The position numbers were made by a program, and so were the translations under genes. A stretch of DNA of 64,000 nucleotides. It comes from Vibrio palustris (GTDB taxonomy: Bacteria; Pseudomonadota; Gammaproteobacteria; Enterobacterales; Vibrionaceae). The stretch covers positions 1,364,001 to 1,428,000 of the forward strand of contig NZ_AP024887.1 of the NCBI RefSeq assembly GCF_024346995.1. Direction: 5' to 3'. Positions 9,260 to 18,536 of the stretch are shown one piece after another. The first letter of the stretch is position 1, and each line of letters starts with the position of its first letter. The notes beneath the pieces were generated by a model, which saw nothing but the letters and a program-made list of their open reading frames with translations, ran no database searches and was not told where the DNA came from.

Positions 9260-12200
9260 TTATTCACTATTTGCTAAGCTAAAATCTTGATCGACCGAGG
9301 TGTTTTTTGACCACCACCAGCTATCATCGTCTATTTCGATATTTGGGTATTGTAAGCTCACAGGAATCGACATCGGGTTGTGATAGGTAATCGCTAACTG
9401 ATAATCATCGAAGTTAACGTACTTCGTATCATCCTGCTTAATAAGTTGTGATTCATTGACTTGCAATGAAAAAATCGCTTGCTGTTGTGTTGGCAAGATT
9501 TGTACCGAGGCATGTCGGGTTGTCAATTCGTCATCATACGCCGCCACCAGCACTTTACGATCGGCTTTATTATACCCTTGGAGCTGCAACTCGGCACTGC
9601 TACTTGCATCATAACCGATTAACTGCACCGCAACCGTAAAGGTACTTAATCCTTGCTCATTGACGCTTTGCGAGGCAATGCCAACCTTTGGCTTACATAG
9701 ATGATCTAAAAATGCTTTTAATTCATTATCTATCGCGTTTTGCATTAATTCCTTGTTTTGTTCACTTTTATCTTCGAAAACGGTAAGACGTTTATCCATT
9801 CCAAAACTTTTTTTCTCAGAGTATTTTTCACCGTATTTTGCAGCGTATGTTTGACCATAGCTTTCAACGTATTGGTCACTATATTTTTCACCAGATTGTT
9901 CGGCGGCTTTCTGAGCGGATTTTTGAGCAAATTTTTGCGCCTCTTGTCGAGCCTCTTGTTCAACGTATTTCTCAGCGTATTTATACTCGCCTTTCCCCCA
10001 AAAACTGCGCGCTAAAAACTGTACGGTTTTGGGTGTAACGAACATACTATGTAATACTCCTATAGTGATCGATAATAGTGTACCAATCACGATATAGGGC
10101 AGTGCCATCACCCCCGTCACGGTAGCCATAACTAATATCGCGATTTCAGCGCCTAAAATCACACTGTTAACCACAACACCAAGGATGGATAACCCTAACA
10201 CCCCCCAACTTTCGTTATTAGCAATATCCTCAAATACATCATTAATCGACGTAATAACGCCAAGCGTTGCGGCCACTACAGGTAAGCTCTTTAAGGTAAA
10301 ACTAAAACCGTTACTAGCCCAGCGCCCAACTTTTCCGATTACATCTGGATTATAACCGGAGATAACCTCGAACTGTTTTAAGCTTTCAAAAAAGGATATC
10401 AATCCATTTGAAAGCTTTGCACCCAACCAGTTCGCGCCACCTTCCTTACTCAACGAAAAATCTGTCGCAATCTCTTTGCCGAATTTTTTGATCAGCAAAT
10501 CTATAGAGGCAAAAGACGATGAAACCAGCGAAACATAACTTCCAGCGACTTTTTCCCAAGAGTCACTCTCATTCAAGGTCACTACATTGTATGCTTGCAC
10601 TAGGAAAAACATCGCCGTGGTATTATTTTGAATCGCAGGCGAGAGTATTTTGTTGGTAAATTTCTGTGCTCCACCAACTAAACCGCCTTCACGAGGTCGG
10701 GACTTGGCCAACTGCCTAACGAAAAAACGGCCTGGCTTGGTACTCGCGGCGGCTAGCGTGCTACCTTCGCTTGATTGTGGTGAAATAGGCTGGTCGAGAT
10801 CAAACAGCTCTAAGGGAGTATTGTTGCTAATCCCAGCAAACGGTGGTATTGATTCCTTAGTCGCGATATGCTGCTCGTAGGCTGCGGTAGCCTTGATGCC
10901 GGTTTGCACTTCACCAAGATTGGTTGTGATCTTTTTAAACGTATACCCTGAACGATAACCGGTAGTTTTATGCAAATCGTTATAGAGCTGTGGCGTATTT
11001 TGTTTCACACTGTAGTGAGTCACCGCATGAGCAAACTCCATGAGCAACGCATCGGTCACCACCGTTGCCGGCATATTCCGTAATAGTTCGAAGTACGCAT
11101 CGGCCTGCGCTTTCGCAGACAGTCGAGGGTCAGCAATACTCTTAAAAATATTCAGCCACTTCGTGCCTGCCTCAAGCACTTTTTCTGCGTAACCAAGCGC
11201 GATAAACACATGTCCAGACACGCCTTGATAGGGCTCTGCAGGCTTCCCTTGATAACTTTGACCGAGAGCTTCTATCCATTGATTACGTAGTTTACATCCA
11301 TCGTCTAATGCCCCCATATTATTGGTAAGCGGCATTAACATGGCTTCTTTCGCTTCTATCTGAGTTTTGTCATCAAGATCGTACCAGCACAGCGCCCAAT
11401 CAATATGGCCGGAATTCAACCAAGCTAACCAATCAACGCCTAAATCATCTAACTGTTTATGCAGCTTCTTGCTAGCCTCTTTATGATCCAATTTATATTG
11501 TGTCATTCGCTCATGATGAACCGCTCCTTCAAGTGCCTCTTTATAAGCTGCAACGGCTCTGTCTGCGTTCCATTGATCGTACGTTGTACCGGCAGAATGC
11601 CCTTTTTCAGGATGTTGTTGCCATTCTGCGACTTTGCGGCTGGTTTCTTCTTTTTTGTTATCAACTTCAAAATCAATATACGTTTCTGTCAGATTGGCCA
11701 TCATGTACGGATGGTTAGCGTGTTTGAAGACTTCCATGGCCATGCCATAAGCTAAAGAAAACTCACGACATAAATCCGTGGTGATGCCTATTGGATCATT
11801 CAAACATACTAAATAGCTATTTTGCGGCGTTTCTTTCTCATAATCGACTAACAGTGGCGCCGATGAACTCTGTGGCTCAAGCGTGGCACTGGTCCAATTT
11901 AGGTGCGACGTCGAAGCCATGAGGCTTGATAATATCGAATCAATCTCATCGTTCGGTGCCATATCCGGTTGTGAGCCTTCCGACGCGGCTTTCAAATCAA
12001 ATACTTGACCAAAGGTCGCAATATCTTCCGGCTCTGCGGATGCTAAATCATTGGCCACTTTTTGCGTCAGAGGCTCGTGAGTGAGCCACATGACAATTTT
12101 GGCATCACCGGGTTGCTTGAGTAATGGAAATGCACTCTTCACTTGAGCAGGCGCATTACCCCACACACAACGTGCACTCTTTGCTTCGCACTTTTCATAA

Positions 12201-12511
12201 GTGACTTCAAGAAGGTACTCATCATCTTGGTTATAGAGATAGACAAATTGCTCATCAATTTCCCGAGTAATGTACTGATGTTCGCTTAATGAAGGAAGCT
12301 CTACGCCCAGTTCTAAACCATCTGCAAAACTTAAGTCTTCGTCATCATCAGCTACCGCATATCTCAGCGGCTTCAGCGTTACCCAACCGCCACGCAATGG
12401 ACAACTTTGTGCAGCCGTGCCATCACCGTCTTTCATTTCTGCTGATTGAGTTGCGGGATCGCCTGATGCGCCTTGAGAATGGGAAGGTGAAGAGGGGCTC
12501 GGCGAACTCAT
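9260..12511 (-). CDS. vasX: VasX-like T6SS pore-forming effector
   Basis: A 1083-residue protein, almost the length I recall for V. cholerae VasX (about 1085). The N-terminal ~180 residues match the VasX N-terminal toxin region (CPLRGGWVTLKPLRYAVADD and a beta-rich part). A long helical middle follows. Residues ~745-760 and ~770-825 are strongly hydrophobic and would insert in a target membrane in a colicin-like way. A Tyr/Lys/Glu/Gln/Ala-rich repeated stretch is at ~841-901, and the last ~180 residues look beta-rich. VasX is known to dissipate membrane potential in bacteria and to act on amoebae. Its ATG overlaps the vasW stop (ATGA), and immunity genes follow. Confidence 0.9.
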   Translation of the reverse strand: MSSPSPSSPSHSQGASGDPATQSAEMKDGDGTAAQSCPLRGGWVTLKPLRYAVADDDEDLSFADGLELGVELPSLSEHQYITREIDEQFVYLYNQDDEYLLEVTYEKCEAKSARCVWGNAPAQVKSAFPLLKQPGDAKIVMWLTHEPLTQKVANDLASAEPEDIATFGQVFDLKAASEGSQPDMAPNDEIDSILSSLMASTSHLNWTSATLEPQSSSAPLLVDYEKETPQNSYLVCLNDPIGITTDLCREFSLAYGMAMEVFKHANHPYMMANLTETYIDFEVDNKKEETSRKVAEWQQHPEKGHSAGTTYDQWNADRAVAAYKEALEGAVHHERMTQYKLDHKEASKKLHKQLDDLGVDWLAWLNSGHIDWALCWYDLDDKTQIEAKEAMLMPLTNNMGALDDGCKLRNQWIEALGQSYQGKPAEPYQGVSGHVFIALGYAEKVLEAGTKWLNIFKSIADPRLSAKAQADAYFELLRNMPATVVTDALLMEFAHAVTHYSVKQNTPQLYNDLHKTTGYRSGYTFKKITTNLGEVQTGIKATAAYEQHIATKESIPPFAGISNNTPLELFDLDQPISPQSSEGSTLAAASTKPGRFFVRQLAKSRPREGGLVGGAQKFTNKILSPAIQNNTTAMFFLVQAYNVVTLNESDSWEKVAGSYVSLVSSSFASIDLLIKKFGKEIATDFSLSKEGGANWLGAKLSNGLISFFESLKQFEVISGYNPDVIGKVGRWASNGFSFTLKSLPVVAATLGVITSINDVFEDIANNESWGVLGLSILGVVVNSVILGAEIAILVMATVTGVMALPYIVIGTLLSITIGVLHSMFVTPKTVQFLARSFWGKGEYKYAEKYVEQEARQEAQKFAQKSAQKAAEQSGEKYSDQYVESYGQTYAAKYGEKYSEKKSFGMDKRLTVFEDKSEQNKELMQNAIDNELKAFLDHLCKPKVGIASQSVNEQGLSTFTVAVQLIGYDASSSAELQLQGYNKADRKVLVAAYDDELTTRHASVQILPTQQQAIFSLQVNESQLIKQDDTKYVNFDDYQLAITYHNPMSIPVSLQYPNIEIDDDSWWWSKNTSVDQDFSLANSE
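9809..9991 (-). repeat. Degenerate Tyr/Lys repeat inside the VasX-like effector
   Basis: Residues ~841-901 repeat short units around EKY, QY and KYGEKY separated by Glu/Gln/Ala helices (EQEARQEAQKFAQKSAQKAA). It follows directly on the hydrophobic region, so it may form an amphipathic stalk or lipid-facing helix. Confidence 0.6.
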
Positions 12512-13401
12512 GATGACAACTCCTGACTAATATTTTGATTACAATAAGCGAATGCATATTCGTTGATGTCTCGTAATCGTTCTAATAACGAACGAGAACC
12601 ATCACTTAATAATTGACTCATTTTTTCGTGTTGGGGATTTTCAGACCATTGATCACCCAATCGGGACACAATATTGATATATAGTGCACCGGTTTTCTCA
12701 CTGATATCACCATATTGCTGCAATTCTTGTAATAAATGCTGGCAATAATGAAAGTCGGCTTCAGTACTTCCTCGGCTATTGTCAGGGAAATACGTCTTTA
12801 AGTGATCGGTGAGGTTATAAGCTATGCAATAGGTAGCAGCATCGGTTAGGCCTTGCCATTCTGCGTCATTAAACGACAGTATGATCTCAGTGTTATCGGC
12901 TGGATAGCCATCATTGGCTATATGCCAGTAGGTTTTATCAACCATATTCGGTAACCACAAGTCGCTGATACTTTCAGTCCATACCCCATTGCGCTCATAA
13001 TCGTTATCTTTAAGAAGGTGATACACCACTACAGGGTCGTAAAACCGCAATAGCTCATTCTCAAAACCAAGGTGTTGGCAGTGAATCCGTGTCACCCAGT
13101 AGTGATATAATTCATTAATTGATGCATTGGCATCAAACACCAAACCGAATCGCCACCCAGCTTGGTCAATCAGCCATTGCAATGCTTTATCATGATATGA
13201 AACCAATAAAGGCCCCACATCACTGACCGCTTCCCACTGTGTTTTAAAGAACAGGTTTTGTACTTCTATAGTGAAATCATTATGCATGGCATATTGCAGC
13301 AATAACTTTTCCGCATCAGGCACTAAAGCCCGATCAATAACAATCCAGCGTTTGCTTTCCGTCGGAAGTAATGACTCGATACGTGATATCTCATTAAGCA
13401 T
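12508..13401 (-). CDS. vasW: DUF4123-type effector chaperone, VasW-like
   Basis: About 297 residues, starting at the ATG that overlaps the last eight bases of vgrG (MLNEISRIESLLP). The N-terminal part has the DUF4123 pattern: WIVIDRALVPDA, then LLQYAMHNDF and GPLLVSYHD. DUF4123 adaptors such as VasW and Tap/Tec load a cognate effector on its VgrG spike. The order vgrG - DUF4123 - effector - immunity, with overlapping ends, strongly supports that it loads the VasX-like effector. An upstream in-frame start would lie inside vgrG and is unlikely. Confidence 0.88.
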   Translation of the reverse strand: MLNEISRIESLLPTESKRWIVIDRALVPDAEKLLLQYAMHNDFTIEVQNLFFKTQWEAVSDVGPLLVSYHDKALQWLIDQAGWRFGLVFDANASINELYHYWVTRIHCQHLGFENELLRFYDPVVVYHLLKDNDYERNGVWTESISDLWLPNMVDKTYWHIANDGYPADNTEIILSFNDAEWQGLTDAATYCIAYNLTDHLKTYFPDNSRGSTEADFHYCQHLLQELQQYGDISEKTGALYINIVSRLGDQWSENPQHEKMSQLLSDGSRSLLERLRDINEYAFAYCNQNISQELSS

Positions 13402-15484
13402 TGGCGGCTGCCTCACACGCTTGACAGATTGGTTTGCCTTGTTGAGCAGCTGAGACAATCGCTTTTCGTTGCTGCATTACATTGAGCGGTTGTATGTCTT
13501 CAGGCGTCGCTTCTGGGGGCTGTATTTCCGCTACTTTCGTATTGTTCTTAATGGTTTGTGGTAATCTTGCCACCAACCCACTATAGCCACTGCCAGCACC
13601 CGCGCTACCGCCGGAGTTGAGGTTGATGCCTGCGCCAGAGAGATGCACGCCGGCTGGGTCGACTTTGACAAAGCTGCCACCGGCCACGGCGGTAATTTCG
13701 GCGCCGGATTCAATCACCACTTTTTGGCCGGCTTTAATGTGAATTTCCGTACCAGAATCATTCACCCACACTTTGCCTGCTTTCACGTGCATGTCACCAT
13801 CAATCACAAAGGTGCGATTTTTATCCACCGCAGTGCGGCTTTCGCCTTTGGTCGACTCATGATGATTGCGTTTGACCTTGGTGTAGTCATGCCGATCCAC
13901 GGTGAGATGCTTATCATTGTGCACCTCTCGAGTATGATCATTATTGGTGATGCCGTCATAGTCTTTTTGCGCGTGTAAGAAGATGGTTTCTTCATCCACT
14001 TGGTCTTCAAAACTCAGCTCATTGTAACCATCGCCCTGATGGGTTTCAGTGCGCAAAACGGTCTTGGTTTTGTTATCAGGTAACACGTAAGGTGGAATAT
14101 TGTTTTCGTTGTAGGTGCCGCCTGTGACAATCGGCTGATCCGGATCGCCATTTAAAAATGACACGATCACTTCATGGCCAATACGTGGCACCGCAGACAT
14201 TCCATATTGGCTGCCCGCCCAACCTTGTGATACATGAATCCAACAGGAACTTTGCTCATCACTGTTCGAATAACGGTCCCAAGGGAAATGTAATTTCACT
14301 CGGCCATGTTCATCACAGAAGATTTCTTCGCCATCTGGGCCAACCACAAACGCAATCATTGGGCCATCGACTTGGGGTTTCGGGTTAGGCTTAGCTTGCC
14401 AGCTCAGTGTTGCAGGAATGACTTTGAATTGGTTCGCATACGTTGTCGCGCCTGAGCCACCCTCTTCTTCTAACGCTTGGGGTTGCTTACCTTGTACGCT
14501 CAGTCCAACCACTAAGTAATCGCGATTAAACTCGGCATTCAAATGTTCAGATAATGAAAATTGATAACCTGCTTTCAATGCTTGCTGGTTACTTTTTCCG
14601 GTCAGCGTTTGGGATTCACGGCGTAAGTAAGCGAGACGAATATCATTGAACGCTTTACCGCTTTCATCATCTTTATAGCGTCCCGGCGCATCATAATGCT
14701 CATAGCCTGATAATTGATAATCAATATCGGAAGCAACGGCGCTTTGCGCAAATGTATAAGTCGGTTTTTTGAAACTGTAATCCCGCGCTATTGAATGCGA
14801 AGCGTTGGATTGAGTATGGGCGTTCAGCTCTTTAACAAAAGGCGTCTCTGCTTGGCCACCGGCTAGAGCGTTGTAAGGCACTGGCTCAGAGACCCAAGGA
14901 AAGCTGGCGGTTTTATCGGTAAACAATAAGGTATGCTTGCCTTCTTCGTGAATAAAGCTGTATATCAGCCCTTCTTCTGCGGCAATTCGGTGCAAAAACT
15001 CGATATCGGTTTCTCGATATTGCACACAAAATTCACGCTGTGCGCATTCACGCTCAATTGAAAACGCGTAATCCTCAATATTCATTTCTTGCAAAAGAAT
15101 AGAGATAATTTCCGGGACGGTTTTGAGTTGGAATGAGCGACTGTTATGACGTAAAGCTAAACGCTCTAAAGAAGGCACGAGAGTTAAGGAGTAAAAACTG
15201 AAATGATGGCCAATATCACCTTGGCTAAAACGACTGACGATGCCGTGAACCCGCTGTACTAATTCCCCATTTCGATACAAAGTGAGCTCAGCGTTTCTGT
15301 CGACAACTTGATCTGGAGTGATATGAGATTGTCGACTCGCGAGATCAATCAAATAGCGAAAGCCGTAGCACGTCTCGTTTTGGAATTCACTATCGGAGAC
15401 GGATTCATGCCCATCAAAAGAACGCACCACCAACGTGTCGTCTTCTAAGCCATCGATTGTGATTGCATAATGTAACGTCGCCAT
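13394..15484 (-). CDS. vgrG: T6SS spike protein VgrG
   Basis: Trimeric tip of the T6SS tube. The start ATG at 15484 (MATLHYAITIDGL) has AAGGAAA nine bases ahead and gives 696 residues, near the V. cholerae VgrG2 length I recall. It has the gp27/gp5-like N-terminal part, the OB-fold region with SQYGMSAVPRIGHEVIVSFL and GDPDQPIVTG, then a long beta-helix needle (HTREVHNDKHLTVDRHDY onward, and HIKAGQKVVIESGAEIT). After the needle only a ~50-residue tail remains, ending near PICQACEAAANA with a CxxC pair. There is no enzymatic extension, so it is a carrier for the separate effector. Confidence 0.94.
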   Translation of the reverse strand: MATLHYAITIDGLEDDTLVVRSFDGHESVSDSEFQNETCYGFRYLIDLASRQSHITPDQVVDRNAELTLYRNGELVQRVHGIVSRFSQGDIGHHFSFYSLTLVPSLERLALRHNSRSFQLKTVPEIISILLQEMNIEDYAFSIERECAQREFCVQYRETDIEFLHRIAAEEGLIYSFIHEEGKHTLLFTDKTASFPWVSEPVPYNALAGGQAETPFVKELNAHTQSNASHSIARDYSFKKPTYTFAQSAVASDIDYQLSGYEHYDAPGRYKDDESGKAFNDIRLAYLRRESQTLTGKSNQQALKAGYQFSLSEHLNAEFNRDYLVVGLSVQGKQPQALEEEGGSGATTYANQFKVIPATLSWQAKPNPKPQVDGPMIAFVVGPDGEEIFCDEHGRVKLHFPWDRYSNSDEQSSCWIHVSQGWAGSQYGMSAVPRIGHEVIVSFLNGDPDQPIVTGGTYNENNIPPYVLPDNKTKTVLRTETHQGDGYNELSFEDQVDEETIFLHAQKDYDGITNNDHTREVHNDKHLTVDRHDYTKVKRNHHESTKGESRTAVDKNRTFVIDGDMHVKAGKVWVNDSGTEIHIKAGQKVVIESGAEITAVAGGSFVKVDPAGVHLSGAGINLNSGGSAGAGSGYSGLVARLPQTIKNNTKVAEIQPPEATPEDIQPLNVMQQRKAIVSAAQQGKPICQACEAAANA

Positions 15485-15520
15485 CCTGACATTTCCTTTC
15501 GTGTTCTTATATACGTCAAA

Positions 15521-15573
15521 AACCTTAAGCACAACACATTGAATCCAAAGAAGAATGCGTTGTGCTTAAGGTT
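15521..15573. repeat. Long near-perfect inverted repeat between hcp and vgrG
   Basis: Arms 15521-15540 and 15554-15573 pair at 19 of 20 positions around a 13-base loop. It lies just ahead of the vgrG ribosome site, so it can form a strong hairpin in the hcp-vgrG transcript. It lacks a clear T run, so it is more likely an mRNA-stabilising or attenuating element than a full terminator. Confidence 0.8.
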
Positions 15574-15580
15574 TAATATT

Positions 15581-15604
15581 ATTGCCCGAGTTTCCTCGGG
15601 CAAT
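15581..15604 (-). terminator. GC-rich hairpin directly after hcp
   Basis: A perfect 10-bp stem (15581-15590 with 15595-15604, loop tttc) begins 17 bases after the hcp stop. No T run follows on the minus strand, so it may act as a partial terminator or as 3'-end protection for hcp mRNA. Confidence 0.6.
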
Positions 15605-15620
15605 GTTAGGCTCGCGTAAA

Positions 15621-16139
15621 TTACGCTTCAACCGGCTTACGCCAGTCGTCAGAACCTGAAGTACCTGCATTCACGTGATCCCACGTAATCTTACGGTATG
15701 TCATAGAAACCGTTAGATTTTGTGTAAAGTCTGCTTTTGATGGATCTTGACAGTGTGGCATTTCACATTGAATATCAACGATAGATGCGTTTTCTAGCTT
15801 AGTAGTAAAGAAGTTTTCTTGCTTACCTTCGATAGACGTACGGTACCATTTCAATTCAACGTTTGACATTTTCTCGCCTGATGCCAATGCGTTGTAAAGT
15901 AGTGGTACGGCTTTGTTCAGTGTTACGGTAAACTGAAACGGCTTATGAACACGTTGACCAGAAGGCTGACCAGATTGTGGATCCGTTGGTACAGTCACGT
16001 TGTGATCAAAGTACTGTACTAGCATTTCGTCTTCGTGACCTTCTACAAATGAGTCACCGATTGAATCAGCAGTACATGCGCCTGCAGTGATAAGACCTTG
16101 GGTTTGACCTTCGATTGAGATATAACATGGAGTTGGCAT
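15621..16139 (-). CDS. hcp: T6SS tube protein Hcp
   Basis: A 172-residue haemolysin-coregulated protein that forms the hexameric inner tube of the T6SS. It begins MPTPCYISIEGQTQGLITAG and ends SGSDDWRKPVEA, essentially as I remember V. cholerae Hcp. It is the first gene of the auxiliary cluster and lies behind a sigma-54 type promoter. No sheath, baseplate or ClpV genes are in the window, so this is an auxiliary effector island fed by a main cluster elsewhere. Confidence 0.97.
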   Translation of the reverse strand: MPTPCYISIEGQTQGLITAGACTADSIGDSFVEGHEDEMLVQYFDHNVTVPTDPQSGQPSGQRVHKPFQFTVTLNKAVPLLYNALASGEKMSNVELKWYRTSIEGKQENFFTTKLENASIVDIQCEMPHCQDPSKADFTQNLTVSMTYRKITWDHVNAGTSGSDDWRKPVEA

Positions 16140-16193
16140 GGCTTATTCCTTAATTTGATTGTTTCATCGAGTTTTGTTGCGTACCAATAAGAG

Positions 16194-16210
16194 AGCAAAG
16201 TCGATGCCAA
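16194..16210 (-). promoter_or_regulatory. Sigma-54 (-24/-12) promoter of the hcp operon
   Basis: The minus strand reads TTGGCATCGACTTTGCT: the invariant GG and GC are separated by exactly ten bases, and the flanks fit TGGCA and TTGC. Transcription would start near 16183, giving a ~44-base leader before hcp. V. cholerae hcp operons are known to need sigma-54 and its activator VasH. Confidence 0.8.
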
Positions 16211-16281
16211 TATTCGCTTATATATTTTTCAATGAGTTATAATTACATGACGCATAATAAAGCAATAAGCTGCCTATCACT

Positions 16282-16297
16282 GAGCAAGATCTTGCTC
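16282..16297. promoter_or_regulatory. Perfect 16-bp palindrome, candidate activator site for the hcp promoter
   Basis: GAGCAAGATCTTGCTC is fully palindromic and lies about 100 bases upstream of the predicted start site, the usual distance for a sigma-54 enhancer-binding protein such as VasH. It is also ~100 bases from the start of the divergent carboxypeptidase gene, so a role there is possible. Confidence 0.5.
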
Positions 16298-16393
16298 GCT
16301 GGGCAAACTTCCACTCAGCATCTGTTTTCATAGAGCTCTGCCAAGACATTTGTTAGCATAGTGGTTTATCGATCACAGGTAGGTGATGCCAAC

Positions 16394-17875
16394 ATGAACG
16401 CATACAATCAATTACTCGCCCATTCGAAGAAGATTTCTCATTTCCAACACCTCGCATCCATCACCGGATGGGACCAAGCTGCCGTCATGCCTTCTGGCGG
16501 CGCGAGTGCGCGCAGCGAAGCCATGGCTGAGTTATCCCTTCATATTCATCAGCTATCTACGCAACCACAATTAGGTGAATGGTTTAGCGAGGCTGAAACT
16601 GAAGAGTTGGATAATACTCAACAAGCCATTGTTCGTGAAATGAAACAAGAATGGTTAGACGCAACACTTTTGCCGGATGATTTAGTGGCAGCAAAATCGT
16701 TAGCAGGATCGCGCTGTGAGCATGCTTGGCGCGAACAGCGCCCGAACAATGATTGGAGTGGCTTTGCCAAAAACTGGCAAGAAGTCGTCAAACTGTCACA
16801 AGAAGAAGCGCAAATTCGCGCTGAACATTTTCAATGTACGCCCTACGATGCGATGTTGAGTCAGTTCGAACCAGGCACCACATCCGCATCTCTCGATGTG
16901 GTGTTTGCTGATGTTAAATCTTGGCTACCGGATATGATAGATCAAGCCATCGCAAAACAATCTGGTGAGACGATCATACAACCGAATGGACACTACCCCA
17001 CTCATATCCAAAAATCCATCGGCCTCGATGTCATGAATTTGCTGCAATTTGACTTCAACCATGGCCGGTTGGATGAAAGTGTCCACCCTTTCTGTGGGGG
17101 CGTGCCAAGTGATGTCCGTATTACGACTCGCTATGATGAAAACGAATTTGTGCAAGCCATTATGGGCATCGTACATGAAACCGGTCATGCTCGTTACGAA
17201 CAAGGCTTACCCCGTTCACTAGCTGGTTTACGAGCTGGACACGCTCGCTCAATGGGGATACATGAGTCGCAATCATTATTTTTTGAAATGCAGCTTGGCC
17301 GCAACCCTCATTTCATCCAACATTTGGCGCGTTTATCAACAGGACGATTTGATTCTCAGCAACCGAATTTATTTACGGTAGACAACTTGCAAAAACTCTA
17401 CACCCGAGTCAAAAAAGACTTCATTCGTGTCGATGCTGATGAGCTAACCTACCCAGCGCATATTATTTTACGTTATGAAATTGAACGTGATTTGATGAAC
17501 GGCGACATTACTGTGAGTGACGTTCCCGAGTTGTGGAATGAAAAAATGCAGCAGTATCTTGGTCTCTCGACTCGAGGAAATGACCGCTTGGGATGTATGC
17601 AGGATATTCACTGGACCGATGGTGCGTTTGGGTATTTCCCAAGTTACACACTGGGCGCCATGTACGCGGCGCAGTTTATGGCGACCATGCGTCAATCAAT
17701 TGACATCGAAGGCGTGCTTGATTCTGGTGACTTCTCGCCTATTTTTACTTGGCTGGCAGACAATGTCTGGCAAAAAGGCAGCTTATACACCACCAATGAG
17801 CTGATAACCCAAGCGACGGGAGAAACCTTAAATCCTCAGTATTTCAAACGTCATTTAGAGCAACGCTACCTCTAA
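16394..17875 (+). CDS. M32 family metallo-carboxypeptidase
   Basis: Cytoplasmic zinc carboxypeptidase of the M32 (Taq carboxypeptidase) family, 493 residues from the ATG at 16394 (MNAYNQLLAHSKK, with AGGTAGGTG just ahead). The zinc site HETGH is in GIVHETGHARYEQGLP, and HESQSLFFE supplies the third ligand; the WDQAAVMP motif near the N-terminus is also typical. A GTG frame start at 16361 would add 11 residues that do not resemble the family. It trims C-terminal residues from peptides. Divergent from hcp. Confidence 0.93.
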   Translation: MNAYNQLLAHSKKISHFQHLASITGWDQAAVMPSGGASARSEAMAELSLHIHQLSTQPQLGEWFSEAETEELDNTQQAIVREMKQEWLDATLLPDDLVAAKSLAGSRCEHAWREQRPNNDWSGFAKNWQEVVKLSQEEAQIRAEHFQCTPYDAMLSQFEPGTTSASLDVVFADVKSWLPDMIDQAIAKQSGETIIQPNGHYPTHIQKSIGLDVMNLLQFDFNHGRLDESVHPFCGGVPSDVRITTRYDENEFVQAIMGIVHETGHARYEQGLPRSLAGLRAGHARSMGIHESQSLFFEMQLGRNPHFIQHLARLSTGRFDSQQPNLFTVDNLQKLYTRVKKDFIRVDADELTYPAHIILRYEIERDLMNGDITVSDVPELWNEKMQQYLGLSTRGNDRLGCMQDIHWTDGAFGYFPSYTLGAMYAAQFMATMRQSIDIEGVLDSGDFSPIFTWLADNVWQKGSLYTTNELITQATGETLNPQYFKRHLEQRYL

Positions 17876-17898
17876 CTTATCTCTGTTTGTGCCATAAA

Positions 17899-17924
17899 AA
17901 ATGCCAGCACTTGTGCTGGCATTT
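17899..17924. terminator. Bidirectional terminator
   Basis: A perfect 12-bp inverted repeat lies between the convergent carboxypeptidase and barrel-protein genes, preceded by A5. Confidence 0.8.
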
Positions 17925-17959
17925 ACATATGCGGTATTCAATACAACATGGGAATCAAA

Positions 17960-18436
17960 TTAAAGGATATTGATTGAAACCGTTAGATTGTAGCTTTCCA
18001 TGTCGTCGTTATCCATGGTGTAGTTTGAATAGTTAGCACCAACCGAAATAGGACCAAAGACTTCGTAGTCCGCACCGACACTGTACATCACGTCATAGCC
18101 ATCATCGTTGCCAAAGTCAGAGTCTTGATCCCATTTATGTAGACCACCTTTTGCATACACTTGCAGTGGACCAAAATTGATGCTCGGTTTCAACGCGATG
18201 TAAGTACTGTTAAACGACAAGTCACTGCGGTGATCAAAATCGTCAAACTTGTTTAAACCACCTTCAACACCGATGAAAGGCAAAATACCTGTGCCAGCGT
18301 GGATATTGTACGCCGTACCACCATCAACACCGGAAATCTCCGCTGAGCCGATTGATGCGCCACCGTAAATCCATGAGTCGGCGAATGCAGACGTTGAGGC
18401 ACCAATTAGTGCTAATGCAAGTAATGTTTTTTTCAT
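17960..18436 (-). CDS. Small outer-membrane beta-barrel protein
   Basis: A 158-residue precursor with a clear signal peptide (MKKTLLALALIGASTSAFA, cleavage before DSW). The mature part alternates hydrophobic and polar residues in about eight strands (SWIYGGASIGSAEI, YIALKPSINFG, LQVYAKGGLHKW, DVMYSVGADYEVF) and ends LTVSINIL, a usual barrel end. It resembles OmpA/OmpX-like porin-family proteins of Vibrio. No catalytic residues are apparent and the specific function is unknown. Monocistronic. Confidence 0.85.
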   Translation of the reverse strand: MKKTLLALALIGASTSAFADSWIYGGASIGSAEISGVDGGTAYNIHAGTGILPFIGVEGGLNKFDDFDHRSDLSFNSTYIALKPSINFGPLQVYAKGGLHKWDQDSDFGNDDGYDVMYSVGADYEVFGPISVGANYSNYTMDNDDMESYNLTVSINIL

Positions 18437-18536
18437 GAGTAACCTTCTCTCCGTTAGGCGGCAACATCAAACGGTTAGCTGTTGCCGCTAAAGCGTCATA
18501 ATATCGTATTATGTCAGAATCAAGCAAATTTCGTTC

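Noticed and set aside
9745..10038. Long open frames on both strands over the Tyr/Lys repeat of the VasX-like gene.
   Set aside because: They are frame shadows caused by the biased repeat codons; they have no ribosome site and no family-like sequence.
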